NCBI GenBank assembly: GCA_036768485.1
Contig: JAVLUZ010000341.1
Span: forward strand, 3,653,711 to 3,717,710
Source of the DNA: Mermis nigrescens
Taxonomy: Eukaryota > Nematoda > Enoplea > Mermithida > Mermithidae
Length of the DNA stretch: 64,000 bases
Direction of reading: 5' to 3'
The position numbers and the translations under genes are program-made. Positions 52,577-63,573 of the stretch are shown one piece after another (positions within the stretch are counted from its first letter, which is position 1; the number at the start of each line of letters is the position of its first letter). The notes beneath the pieces are model-generated. The model had not been told where the DNA came from, did no database searches, and saw only the letters and a list, made by a program, of their open reading frames with translations.

Positions 52577-53330
52577 CTAATCGTCAGCATCAAAATTATC
52601 TTCCACCGGCAGCTCATCCCTAAAACTTTGTTTTTCGGATTCACTCTGCCGAAGGGGATTATACAATTCACCAGCGAATTCCAGAAATTCTACCGTTCTA
52701 TCCATTTTGCGTTCGTCACAGCTCTTGTAAAACATATACCGTGCTAGATTCCCAGGAATATGTGCTTTCCCACGTTCTGATGAAGAAATCGATGATTTTG
52801 CAAACAATCATACGCTTTCCAAAAATCCGATATTATGGTGGTTCCCTCCTCAATCCAGTTCTCTGTTATTGGCACCAAAGTATCAGCGCCTCTTGAAAAT
52901 AAAGTGTCCCGCTTTAGCTTATAGTAAGTGCACATCTACGCCTGCGCGACTCTACAGTATACTACTTTTCAACATTTTTTCCAAATTGTTATTTTTTCAA
53001 TTTAGTTTTAAATCTCAGCAATTTTTTTGTGTATTTTTGCATACATATAATACTCTAACATGCTCGCGGATTCACATTGGTGCCAGTGGAAGGTATAAGC
53101 CTAAATGTGTTGCTACAATACCAAATCCAACCATTGGCTCTATCCGCTTGTCGAATTAGCTTCATGCCCCCATTGCATTTTGAGCAGCAATATTCATTTT
53201 CTTTAAGAATTAGCTTCCACATTCGCAGCTTTTGTACAAGTTCTTCTGGATCTTTTGCAATCTCATACAATTTAAGCAAGTTATAAAAAAATTGCTGAAA
53301 AGTACAGAACATAGTGTCAATAATCAAATT
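52577..53330 (-). pseudogene. Merlin (IS1595/ISXO2-like) transposase remnant
   Basis: Minus strand, order N to C. EELVQKLRMWKLILKENEYC then CSKCNGGMKLIRQADRANGW and IWYC form the N-terminal zinc-ribbon (C-x2-C ... C). Next, in another frame, SRGADTLVPITENWIEEGTT and IISDFWKAYDCL form the central DDE segment (G-T-T-I-I-S-D-x-W-K-A-Y). Finally, in a third frame, RYMFYKSCDERKMDRTVEFL and the FAGELYNP end match the family C-terminus. This order is that of the ISXO2-like transposase domain in eukaryotic Merlin elements. Several frameshifts and missing segments make it inactive. Terminal repeats were not found. Confidence 0.8.
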
Positions 53331-53482
53331 GTGAAATACTTCAACTGATAAATCAGATCTCCACGTTGTTTTCGATTTTTCCGATGTTTTATCATTTGGT
53401 CTCCCCTTGATAATATGAAATCTTTCAACGACAGTAACTCCATGAATAATGCCGGTCCACTCATAATTTTTTTAAAATTAAA

Positions 53483-56400
53483 TCAGCTCAAGAAACTACC
53501 GATTGACATACTGCTTGCAACTTTTCGTCTGGTACACATATTCGCCAGTTTAGCCCTACGGAGTTCAAGCCTCTCTAAATTTAAGGCTGTTAGCCTTTCA
53601 TCATAAGGAAGTCCCATATATCCAATTAACCTTCTAGTAAATTTTCGCTGTACCCGTTCAACCTTGTTGATATCAGAAAGCAAATAGGGGCTCCATACTG
53701 TTGGAGCATACTATACTATAGGCCTAATATAATTCTTAAAAGCATGAACCAACATTTTTAGATCACGTGATTCAAAACATTTGAAAATCAAAGCACACTT
53801 TTTCAAAGATTTTACTGATATATTAGTACAATGACAACTAGATGATAAGTTCGTTATTAGGGAAACAGCTAGATCTCGAATTGAGGAACCTGCATCAGAT
53901 AACAAAAAATGGTTAACGTAATATGTAACTTTAGGATTAGCGTACCCTAGATATAACTCAGAACATTTAGGAAGAGATATGCTTTAGTGATTTTTTTCAG
54001 ATCAGGAAACCACTTTATCTAAATCTTTTTGCAGCAAAGTTTGAGAAAAATTAAAGAGCATCAAATCATCAGCGAAGAAAAAGACTTCACTGTGCTCAAC
54101 AGCTTGCACAGAATCGTTTACAAACAACAGAAACAAAGAGGGTCCTAAAACGCTACCTTGAGGTACGCTGCTAATAACTGGTTTCCGATCAGAAAAAGCG
54201 TCAAAAATTTGACCTTTTGTGTACGATTTGTCAAAAAAAGAAGTTGACCATTTTAATAGCATTCCATTTATCCCATGATGTTTCAAATTCTCTATCAATT
54301 TAGAATAAACCACGGAGTCGAAGGCTTTACTAAAATCGACATAAACAACATCAATAGGAATAGATGCGTCAAGTGATTTAACCTACATGTTAGTACACTT
54401 CAAAAGCTGAGTTTCATATGACTCTCCCTTTTGAAAACCAAACTGCCGTGAAAAGAAATAAGTTTTCGACTCTTAAGAAGCCATTAAAGCTCTATTTATA
54501 ATATACTCCATAATTGTACAAGTGACGCTACAAAGAGATATTGACGGTAATTTTCAACTGAAGAATAATCACCCTTCTTAAAAATAGGTACTGCCTGTTT
54601 CTTTTTTTATACAGGGTTAGTTTGTACAGGTACAAAGATGGTCCCCAAAAGTCTTTGTACATTTTGTACATGCAAATTTTTATGTACTATAATGTAGTAC
54701 AGTAGCGATTTTAGTGTGGTAAAACAAAGTTTTCGATCTTTGGTTGTGTATTTTAGCTAATTTCTGGGTTTCTGACGCCAAAAATTACTAAAAATTGTCT
54801 CAAAACGGCGCGAAGCGCCCAAAAATTTGAAATTTTTCCATTATAAATGCAAGTTCTACAATTTTAAAGATATATAAGACAAACAATTACTCATTTCGGC
54901 GCTAAGCGCCGAAAATTACCGGGTATTTTACACATTTTTACAGTTTTCGTCTTCCCAAAAATCTTTGTACATTCTGTACACACAAATTTTTGAGTACTAT
55001 TATATGATACAGTAGCGATTAGAGTGTGGTAAAAACAGAGTTGTTCGACTTTTGGTAGTGTATTTTAGCTAATTTCTGGGTCTCTAAGGGCAAAAATCAC
55101 TAAGAATCGCCTTCAAGCGGCGCGAAGCGCCGAAAAATCTGTCATTTTTTCTTTTGAAGTGCAATTTCTGCTATTATAAAGATATATAGAACACACAATT
55201 ACTCATTTCGGCGCGCAGCACAGAAAATTTTTTGCGAATTTCAGACCTTTTTTTTTGCAATTTTTGTCTTCCCAAAAATCTTTGTACATGTACAAAGATG
55301 GTCCCAAAAAGTCTTTGTAGATCGGGAAAAATCTTTGCCGAGTACAAAAAACAGTGGGTACTACAATCGCATCTTTCCAGCAAGAAGGTACTCCACCACT
55401 TCTTTAAAAACTTCGAAAATAGAACTAAGTGACTCAATAAGAAATGGGCATAATCTTTTGATAAAATATGAGCAAATACCATCAGGCTCAATAGAGAAAC
55501 TTTGCTTAAGATTTTGAATGGATTTTAGTATAGATCAAAACTAAAATCTACCTTAACATCAAATATATCATTGTGACTTAAGTTTGTGGTATTAATAGGG
55601 GAACCATTGTCAACTGTAAACACAGATGCAAAGAATTCATTAAAAACATTCGTTTTTTGCAGTTAATAAAAGAGTTGTCAACAACTATGTCAGGCATATT
55701 ATTTGACGGATTATTCTTAGTATTAATAAAACGATAAAAATGCTTAGGAGCGGATCCTATTTTTAACAGTTTACGTTCCTGTGCACAATAATATTCCTCT
55801 ATAGCTTTCCTTACAAGTCTACTGTATTTAGAGTAAGTAATCCTGAACATAGTATCAAATTTAGATTTTCTCAAGAATTTTAATTTCCTTTACAAAAGTC
55901 GTCTTATGTTTTTGGGATATTTATTAACTCTACCAGGTTTGGAAAATGGAACAAAAGAATTCATAAGATATTGCATCACCGAAAAAAATGATTATAAAAA
56001 TCGTCTATTGTCACACAAGTAGAAAAGATCAATGGCCACTCAATAATGGTTAAAAAAGTAGACATAGATTCATAATCGGCTTTTGCAAAGTCTAAAAGCT
56101 ACTTGTCGCCTGACTTCAAATGTTTGTAAAATTTTGAAAATAACAGAATCATGATCACTTGCAGCAAAAGGAGGTCTTGTTATGCAATCAATAATCAATG
56201 ATTTCTCAGATGTGAATATTAAATTTAGAATATTTTGACCCAAGGTAGGGTGATGTACATGTTGATATAATCTATAAGTATTAACGGTTTCGAAAAAATT
56301 GAAAGACATACTATTTTCAGATAATACATCAGTTTTATTACATTTAATATCCGGTAGATTAAAATCACATAAAACAATAAGGGTTCTACTACAATCAAGC

Positions 56401-56580
56401 AATATGTTCGAAAGATTTAAAAATTTTGATTCTGTTTGTCATGTAGAGAATAATTAGGAGGTCTATAGCACAAAAGGAACCTATGTGTAATCGAACCAAT
56501 AAAAAGATCGCTGGCAATAATTTCAGCAGTACACTTAATTGAGAAAGTATTGACTAATCTCAGAGACAAATTTTCCTTGA
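53483..56580 (-). pseudogene. Nearly full-length LINE (endonuclease to reverse transcriptase), broken and interrupted
   Basis: Minus strand, 5' to 3'. 56580-56402 holds the endonuclease (IIASDLFIGSITHRFLLCYR then PPNYS). 56402-56070 holds LIVLCDFNLPDIKC, LYQHVHHPTLGQNILNLIFT and FAASDHDSV (S-D-H motif). 55874-55578 holds the linker (SKYSRLVRKAIEEYYCAQER). Then comes the reverse transcriptase entry WKDAIVVP, interrupted by an F1 MITE and resuming as IFKKGDYSSVENYR. 54313-54002 holds SSVPQGSVLGPSLFLLFVND and FFADDLMLFN (F-A-D-D). 53905-53483 holds LSDINKVERVQRKFTRRLIG and LNLERLELRRAKLA. Frameshifts and stops are scattered; the 3' end is missing. CR1/L2-like organisation. Confidence 0.88.
54595..55356 (-). 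mobile_element. Family F1 MITE (tandem-composite) inserted in the LINE
   Basis: 762 bp, two F1 units partly in tandem. TSD GGTACTGC / GGTACTAC (7 of 8) at 54587-54594 and 55357-55364. Removing the element and one TSD restores the LINE reverse transcriptase reading WKDAIVVPIFKKG. Confidence 0.9.
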
Positions 56581-56586
56581 AGACAC

Positions 56587-57270
56587 CACCGTTTTTCTTC
56601 CACTTTTTAATCTATTTGTCAACCAAAATTTTGGGAAATTGAAAAAATTTTTGGGCTTGGTTGACATTTGTGGAAAATTTTTTGTAATGTTAGAATGCGT
56701 GTTAGAGAGGTAAAAGTTCTAAAATTTTTCGGCGCTCCGCGCCGGATTGATTTAATTCTTACTTATTATTAATCTTTAAGCCGCGGCGCTAATCGCAGCA
56801 TTTTTATCGACAATCTGGTCTAGAATTTTACTACGATTGAAAATCGTTATCTACTGCACGGATCTGGTTAGTTTTTGTGATGCAAAAAATGCGTTTTAGA
56901 GAGCTAAAATTTTAAAATTTTTTGGCGCTTCGCGCCGTTTGATAAATTATTGTTTTTATTGTCAAAAGCGACTTCAGAATTGGCTAAAATGTTTTACTGA
57001 ATAAAGAAAATTCAAGTTTCAACAGAAATAACGTGTATTGATTGTGATATTCCTAGTAGAGCGCGAAATTTGCATGCAAAAAGTGCATCAAACACCGCTA
57101 TCAGATGTGTACATAGGATTTTCTACATAAAAAACACTGATTTTGTAACACAGGCGCTCTATTTTTAATGCTTTTAGACCTCCCAAAAAACGTGGAAAAA
57201 GGGTGGAAAAGTGGAAAGAAATTCTGGTTCTGTTCTATAATGTCAACCAAATCGCTGGGAAAAAACGGTG
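56587..57270. mobile_element. Family F8c MITE (CACCGTTTTT ends)
   Basis: 684 bp, CACCGTTTTTCTTCCAC to GGGAAAAAACGGTG. Flanks GAAGACAC / CATTACAC match 5 of 8. Contains GGCGCTCCGCGCC and GGCGCTTCGCGCC. Fragments of the family occur at 39650-39960, 41435-41665, 45690-45860, 47385-47460, 48565-48752 and 58905-59050. Confidence 0.7.
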
Positions 57271-57467
57271 CATTACACTGGTATTTTCCCTAGCGATTTG
57301 ATTCACAATGCAAACCATATCCAAATTTTTTCCTTAATTTCAAATTTTGATTCACATTTTTGGGGGTCTAAAAACGTTTAAAAATTTAGCGCTCATGTTG
57401 AAAAACCGATGTTTTTAGCAGAATGCCCATCCCACACAAAATGGCGAGACCCAAAACGAGTTTTTGA

Positions 57468-57960
57468 ACAAGACAAGACAAGACAAGACAAGAAAATATT
57501 TATTGTTCAGAAAAATACACGAAATTTGGTAAAACACAAATACATGATGAAACAGCGTCTGAACAAAAGGACGTACGGATAACGGAGTGTAATACAACTA
57601 GATACAATGATGCAACTATACAATGATACAACTACCCTCGCTATCTCTTCAGTTCAGTTCAGGTATGCCCCAACAATAAAATTGTAAAATCAATGTTTAG
57701 TAGTTCTTTTTCACGAAAACCAACGTTAGGAAGGTGAAGCGATTACGTCATCAGGTAACTTGTTCCAAATTTTTAAATTTCTTTGGAAAAAGTCGTTGAG
57801 TTGAGCATTGGAACGGACAACTGGTAACGTGAGTTCATGACGATTTGCTGCTCGAGTGATGTTAGAACTAAAAATAAAAAATTCATTAGCATCAATACCT
57901 ACAAGATAAACCGTTAATAATTTATATAAAATTTCTTTCTTTCTAATTTGATACATGAGA
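57468..57960 (-). pseudogene. LINE 3' fragment with (TTGTC)n tail
   Basis: Minus strand frame 57956-57726 encodes GIDANEFFIFSSNI, RHELTLPVVRSNAQLNDFFQ and LKIWNKLPDDVIASPS, the last segment of a LINE reverse transcriptase. The 3' end is CAATAAATATTTTC followed by (TTGTC)n at 57493-57468. Confidence 0.82.
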
Positions 57961-58304
57961 CATTCAGTTCAGTTTCAGTGCAGTTAGAATAATTTTTTTT
58001 CAAAGTTTTTCTTTAAATGTTGTTATTGTAAATTTAGTGTACTGCAATGAATATAACGATCAGTAACATGTTCTACATATCTTTTAAAACTGCATTTTGA
58101 AAACTTTACTAGTGCATTTTGGCCGATTTTTGGAGTCTCTTTATTTTTTAATGTTTAGGCAAGCAGGCCCATATCCAGGAAAAAATACAAGGGGGACTAA
58201 AGGATGGATTCAAGATGAATTATTTACGATCGCTAGAGTTGCATTTCATACTTTTTTAATTTTGTTGCCTAAGTATTTATAGTGCCAAAGGACACCCTCT
58301 GTTG

Positions 58305-58510
58305 TAGATATGGGGTGGCGCGCTCAAGCGCCCCTAGCGGGATCTGGGACAGAACCCTGGAAAATTTTGTAAAATGAGCACTTTGATTATGAATCGTAAA
58401 CGTAAAAAATTTCACAAAATCAGCCGAATCGTGGTATTGAATTCACTGAATTCAGTCTAAAAATAATGCTACAACACGATCGCCGAAAGATTTGTCACTC
58501 TTGTTTATTA
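58305..58510. repeat. GGTGGCGCG-family repeat
   Basis: GGGGTGGCGCGCTCAAGCGCC start and the GGGACAGAACCCTGGAAAAT core, as at 30545-30770. Confidence 0.6.
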
Positions 58511-59149
58511 CCAAATCTCTTTTTCTGCGTAAAAGCTGAGAAGAACGGAATACTTGGATGAAAAATATGCTTTTGGCTGTTTAAAGACAAGATAAGGAGT
58601 GTTTAAATTGCAGCGCTTGGGGCTAAATAGATTGTCGTTCATAATAAAGGGAAAATTTTCGCGGTTTTTCGGTATACAATGAAAGGTGGAAGTCAACGAA
58701 AAATTTTTCACAAACCTGTAGGCAAGGCAGCCTAATGATGTTCTCTGCCAATTTTAGCTTTATTTCTAGGTAAGCGACGGGCAAGTCTGTGCAGAAGATG
58801 AGGATTTTCCATCTTAGTCATGTTCTAGAGCGAGTTGTTATTGAAAGTGCAACAGTTGGCGCTGCGCGGTCTAAACGTCAATAAAAAGCGATAAGAGTAA
58901 AGCATTCCGGAAAATTTTGAAGTGTAACCTCTCTAAAACGCATTTTTGCATTACAAAAATTTTCCACAAATGCCAACCAAGCTCAAATTTTTCTCCATTT
59001 CTCAAAAATTTTGGTTGACAAAAAGGCCAAAAAGTTGTAAAACGGAGGAGCAGACTAGTCCAACTCGTCGTCTCATCGCCTCAGTCATCAACCCCAGCAT
59101 TATTTTTTCTTGTTAACTTAGTATAGGAGCAGATTTACTGGGTAGGGAC

Positions 59150-59409
59150 CATACGTGGGCAGCAAGAAAATTCTGGGGGTGGGTGCAAGATTATTCAAAG
59201 GTCAAAAAATGACATTAAAAGTGGTGGTATGGCGAAAAAACACCATTTTTCGTCGTTTCTCATTGAGCACTATCTATTGGCATCAAAAAATTGCGAAAAA
59301 ACGAAAAAATTTTTAAAAATTGAATTCTGGGGGGTATTCTGATTTCTGGGGAGGTATTTTGGTTTTTCGGGGGGGGGTGCATACCCCCAAACCCCCATGC
59401 CCAGGTGTG
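59150..59409 (+). mobile_element. hAT-type MITE, family F2
   Basis: 260 bp, CATACGTGGGCAGCA to GCCCAGGTGTG, exact 8-bp TSD GTAGGGAC at 59142-59149 and 59410-59417. About 1 kb upstream of the VPS26 start. Confidence 0.93.
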
Positions 59410-59639
59410 GTAGGGACTAGGGAACGGCCGCGTCCGTTGGTCCGTAATAGCTGGTGAGTATAAAGGACGGATCGGATATGTGGGTAGGATGTAAGGAAGA
59501 CTTTCTAAAATAATGTCTTTTCGCCATCGATCGACTATTTATAAAGAAGAAGAAAAACAACAAAAAAGCATTTTTTGTCAGAAAAAGTGTATGTAGGTAC
59601 GCAAAAAGGTACGTATTTATGACAAAATGGTTACTGAAC

Positions 59640-60320
59640 GAAGGATATTTTTTTGGCGCCAGATAATACCTAGGCATTTAACTGCATTCAGCATTTATTC
59701 AATTTTGGCGGCCTAAGAGTAATATTTTTGTATTTTTTCCATTTTTTAACTTGATTACTTGAAATTTTCTGAGCTTTACCATGAATAATTAATAGTGCTT
59801 CAAGTGCGCAAGCACAGGAATGGACGAAGTAATTTAAGTCTCTAAACGTCGCTTCGTTTCGCCGGGTTGAAGTTAATAATAAACTTTTAATCAGATTATT
59901 TTACTGAATTCGAAGCACTTTTTAGGATTGATTGAAATTGTAAAATTTTATGAAAAATCTTTGCACTACAAAAACTATTCTGCACGTGAACAACAATGAA
60001 TTTTTGGGTCTATTCTTGATTATTTTTGGAAAAGTGAGGTATTACCGCCCCTCTTAGGAAAGTCCTAGATCCGCACGCAACTGATTTGGTTCACATGTGA
60101 TGTAAATAATAAATCAAAATTTTTTCCACATTTCAATTTGGATTCTAATTTTTCATTTTTTCTCTGTAAGAATGAAAAAAAATTAAGTGAATTTTCCACA
60201 TTGTTATCAAAGTCCAAAATTTTTTTGTTCTTACGCCTTATTGATTTGAGATCGGTGGGTGGGAGACTCTGCTTTTGTTAAATTCAAATATTTAAATCGT
60301 ATCGTTAATAAATATTGAGT
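59640..60320. other. Presumed VPS26 upstream region
   Basis: AT-rich, no transposon recognised. TTGTAG and TTATCAG just before the VPS26 ATG could be 3' splice sites of a 5'-UTR intron or a trans-splice site. No TATA or initiator can be asserted. Confidence 0.35.
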
Positions 60321-60357
60321 ACTTGTCTTCTCGATCATTTGTAGGCCTTTTTATCAG

Positions 60358-60516
60358 ATGTTATTTGGCCTCGGTCAGTCGGCTGACATTGATGTTGAGT
60401 TAGACGACGCTGAAAAGCGTAGGGTCGTTCAAGTTCGATCTTTCAATGACGAACCTAATTTAGCGAAACAGAAAATATTATATCTTTATTACGACGGGGA
60501 AACAATCAGCGGAACA
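60358..60516 (+). CDS. VPS26: VPS26 coding exon 1
   Basis: 159 nt (53 codons), ends ACA|GTAAAT after DGETISGT. Compared with relatives it has a few extra residues around SFNDEPNLAK before the YLYYDGE strand. Confidence 0.93.
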
Positions 60517-62354
60517 GTAAATCGATTTCTTTATTGTAATACACTAATGATAGACTGAGCAGTGAGCTGACCTTCATTTCTTATCATCTGCAGAGCAAGA
60601 AGTGAATGTAAACGAATGTAACTGTAAATGTATATAATAAAATAAATAGGCAGGTACCATACATGGGCAGCACCAAAATTCTAAGAGGTCAGGGTCAAAT
60701 CGCCAAAAATGTTACTAAAAATAGAATTCCTGGGGTCTACAGTAATCTGCAAGGGTTTTCAACTTCTGGGGGTACAACCCCTTCAACCCCCACGCCTATG
60801 TGTGGTAGTTAGTAAATAAATGTAAAACTGGGTCATTCACGTCTACACCCCTAAAATGTTCATCAGACATATTCGTAGTAATCTGTATGTATCTGTACTT
60901 ATTCGTTAGTTTGATGTTAGCTCATTTTAATGATTGTTATATCAAATTTTTTATATGTATTTTTAGCTACGCGTTAAACTGAAAAAGCCTGGTCAAAAAT
61001 TGGAACATCAGGGCATCAGAATTGACTTCATTGGCCAGATAGGTGTGACATTTATAATACGATACTTCTTGTCAAACGTGTGTATGTGTACCTATTTGAA
61101 TTTTATGAATTATTTCATAGTGCTATGGTTAATAATTCATTCGATAATTTATTTGTTACCTTATAGGTGTAAAGCTTTTTGATAGGTGCATTTTTTGCCA
61201 CAGCATTTAGTAAAATATAATGGGCAAGTCATATTTTATTGTGTACGTTATTAGAGTTATTCAATTTAGGAATGACGGTACATGGCCCTTACATACCTCG
61301 CTTATCTTTATTCGGTTGCTTCATACGAACATTTTAATCTGATTTTTCCACAAATAAGTTTCTGATTTTAAGCTCCCTCTTCTAAGGCTCTTATTCAGTT
61401 ATTTTTAAAATTATTTGTGCTTGAGACTGCGTTGCGACTTTAATTCTCACTAATTCCTGAACATCTAAATTTTACGAAAGTGGGTCCTATTTCTTTCTTA
61501 TCGAAAATCGCTATCTAATTTCATCGAATGTGGCAAATGACGGAAATTTGCTAATCCAAGCAAGATTTGACTTACTGCAGCTGCATAGAGTAACTTTTGC
61601 GAGAATGTTTACTCATTTAAGTATAATAATGAGCTTGAAGCAAGCTTTGAATCGTTGGTCCAACGTATATATGCATGCTTCCTTCGTTTTTGTTAACGAA
61701 GGTCGTATCGTACCTTCCTTGCACGCGTGTGATAATTGAAAATAATGGAAATTAGGTAATTTCATACCTTTTTGAGCACATTATATAACCTAGTCAATCG
61801 TTTATTTTCTTGTCCGGTATCAATCTTGCTATCAATATTAATCTGAAAAGATTGTACATATTATATATTTTGCATATCATGATTCTGCATAGTTTTCTAT
61901 CTCGACTTTTCTGGAGTAGAATGACAAATTTTTGGCGAAGCTGTAAGCTCAAATGTTTGAATTAAATGAATTTTTCAAATAGTTATTTTTTCAATTCATT
62001 TGGATCGAACGAAAATTATTGAATTGCCTAATAGAGAAGTTGCTGCTGATAGCACACGATTCGCATTTCATGCATATGAAATTAACCAACAAAGGAGTGC
62101 CTAAACTTGACGTACAAGTGGCTTTTTGAAAATACTTTCATTATTATGCTTTTTTCTTCTGTGACTTTCGCCCTACCTTTTCTTTAATTTATTTTAGAAG
62201 TGTATTATGACCGGGGTAACCACGATGAATTTAGCTCATTGACTAGGCAAATAGCTCGACCGGGCGAAATATTGCAGAACACTGATTATAGATTTGAATT
62301 CACGCAAGTTCAAAAGCCCTACGAAACATACGCTGGAGCCAATGTAAAACTAAG
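60358..62354 (+). CDS. VPS26: VPS26 retromer subunit (first three coding exons; continues past right edge)
   Basis: Arrestin-fold subunit of the retromer core (VPS26-VPS29-VPS35), which recycles cargo from endosomes to the trans-Golgi and plasma membrane. Exons 60358-60516, 60967-61042 and 62198-62354 join in frame (donors GTAAAT, GTGTGA and GTGAAT; acceptors TTTTTAG and ATTTTAG). The product begins MLFGLGQSADIDVELDDAEK, then LYYDGETISGT, KKPGQKLEHQGIRIDFIGQI, and RQIARPGEILQNTDYRFEFT with QKPYETYAGANVKLR. The LEHQGIRI-(D/E)-F-(I/V)-GQI and E-K/Q-P-Y-E-(S/T)-Y-x-GANV-(K/R)-LR motifs are diagnostic. 129 complete codons of about 330 are present. The start is chosen by alignment to the family N-terminus (F-G-x-G-Q-S-A-D-I). 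Confidence 0.95.
60658..60804 (+). mobile_element. Short family F2 MITE in VPS26 intron 1
   Basis: 147 bp, CATACATGGGCAGCA to CGCCTATGTGTG; flanks GCAGGTAC / GTAGTTAG match 5 of 8. Same short subtype as 22846-22962. Confidence 0.7.
60967..61042 (+). CDS. VPS26: VPS26 coding exon 2
   Basis: 76 nt between TTTTTAG and GTGTGA; LRVKLKKPGQKLEHQGIRID then FIGQI plus one base of Glu. Confidence 0.93.
61200..62190. other. VPS26 intron 2, no repeats recognised
   Basis: A 69-codon plus-strand frame at 61530-61739 has no recognised domain and no support. Nothing else is seen. Confidence 0.4.
62198..62354 (+). CDS. VPS26: VPS26 coding exon 3
   Basis: 157 nt between ATTTTAG and GTGAAT. VYYDRGNHDEFSSLTRQIAR and onward to YAGANVKL plus two bases of Arg. 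The next exon was not found before 64000. Confidence 0.93.
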
Positions 62355-63570
62355 GTGAATTATATAATTACGTCATGCTGATTGTGCATCGAATTTCAAT
62401 GGTAAACATAGACCTTAGGCGAGATTCTTTTTTCAATTTTCCAAGACGTTTGGATCTTTTGTCATATTTTGAATATAATTCAACTTAAGAGCATTTCTGA
62501 TAAAAAGCTCAAGTAAGAGTCCTGTTTGTTATCAAGTTCGAAATTGGGCTTTTTATTACAGCTATTAAGTCCTATTAAATAAACAAGTGGTTGTCAAATA
62601 ATACACTTCAAATAATTAGATAATAGGCGTATGATCGACTGGTCAGTCGGTTGACTGTCCCGCTTCCTCCCTTTAATCCACCCTTCATTCTGTATGTAAT
62701 TTGTAGGTGAATGAACTATTCCAATGTTTGGAGTGCGAGGTTTATCAGAAAACCCATATAGTTACCGTGTCTGCATGCCTTTTGCACCTATTGAATAATA
62801 AATATTGAAAATAATCGTTTCGATCATGCATGCGTGCTTTTTCGGGGTCTGAAGTTTTTTATCTCTTTTCTGCAAAATGTTGCGACCCGCAGAATTTAAA
62901 ATATGAAAAATTTTGTATAAAATCTGCTCTTTTAATCGTTTTTACCGACTTTTTGACTCGAAAGTTTCAGCCAAATGACTGTTTTGGAGTATTCACATAT
63001 ATTTTATTCAATTAGACTCAAAAAACTCTTTATTCTAATGCTGTCGAACGGAAATTCATTGTCACAAAGCGATTTAAAAAAGATTTTGACGGCTGATCCT
63101 CAGATTCTCAATGCCATTCATGCCTGGTTTTGACCTTTATAGTTTAGAAGATGTTTTATGGAAGAAAAATAAAAATAATTATTGCAGAAAATACCATTAA
63201 TGATCTGCAGCATATATATAGTGTACCCAAAAAACCTTTTGCCAAATAAGATGATGCATATAAGATAGTAAAAACAAAAATTGGCAACTTTTTGTCAAAA
63301 AACTCAAAATTTTCGTGCCGTTGGATCGTTACCTTCTACAAATTTGTCTCAAATACGACGAAAAAACGTCACTATTTACAGCCTATTGAGAGAAAATGGA
63401 TTTTCCTAAAGTTCGAATTTTATAAGCTTAATAGATACATAAAGCATATTCGCGGACGTCAGAAAATGCACTTTAATTTTGTGTACCGCCAAACATATGC
63501 CGAAATATAAGGTCCTAGATTTTCAGACCCCCTTTCTTTAAAAAAATTCCTGCGCACGCTCCTTTGTATT
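62355..63570. other. VPS26 intron 3, mostly unassigned
   Basis: AT-rich with weak traces of dispersed repeats (63280-63560). I looked for the next VPS26 exon (family text Y-F-L-x-V-T) and did not find it. Confidence 0.4.
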
Positions 63571-63573
63571 TAC

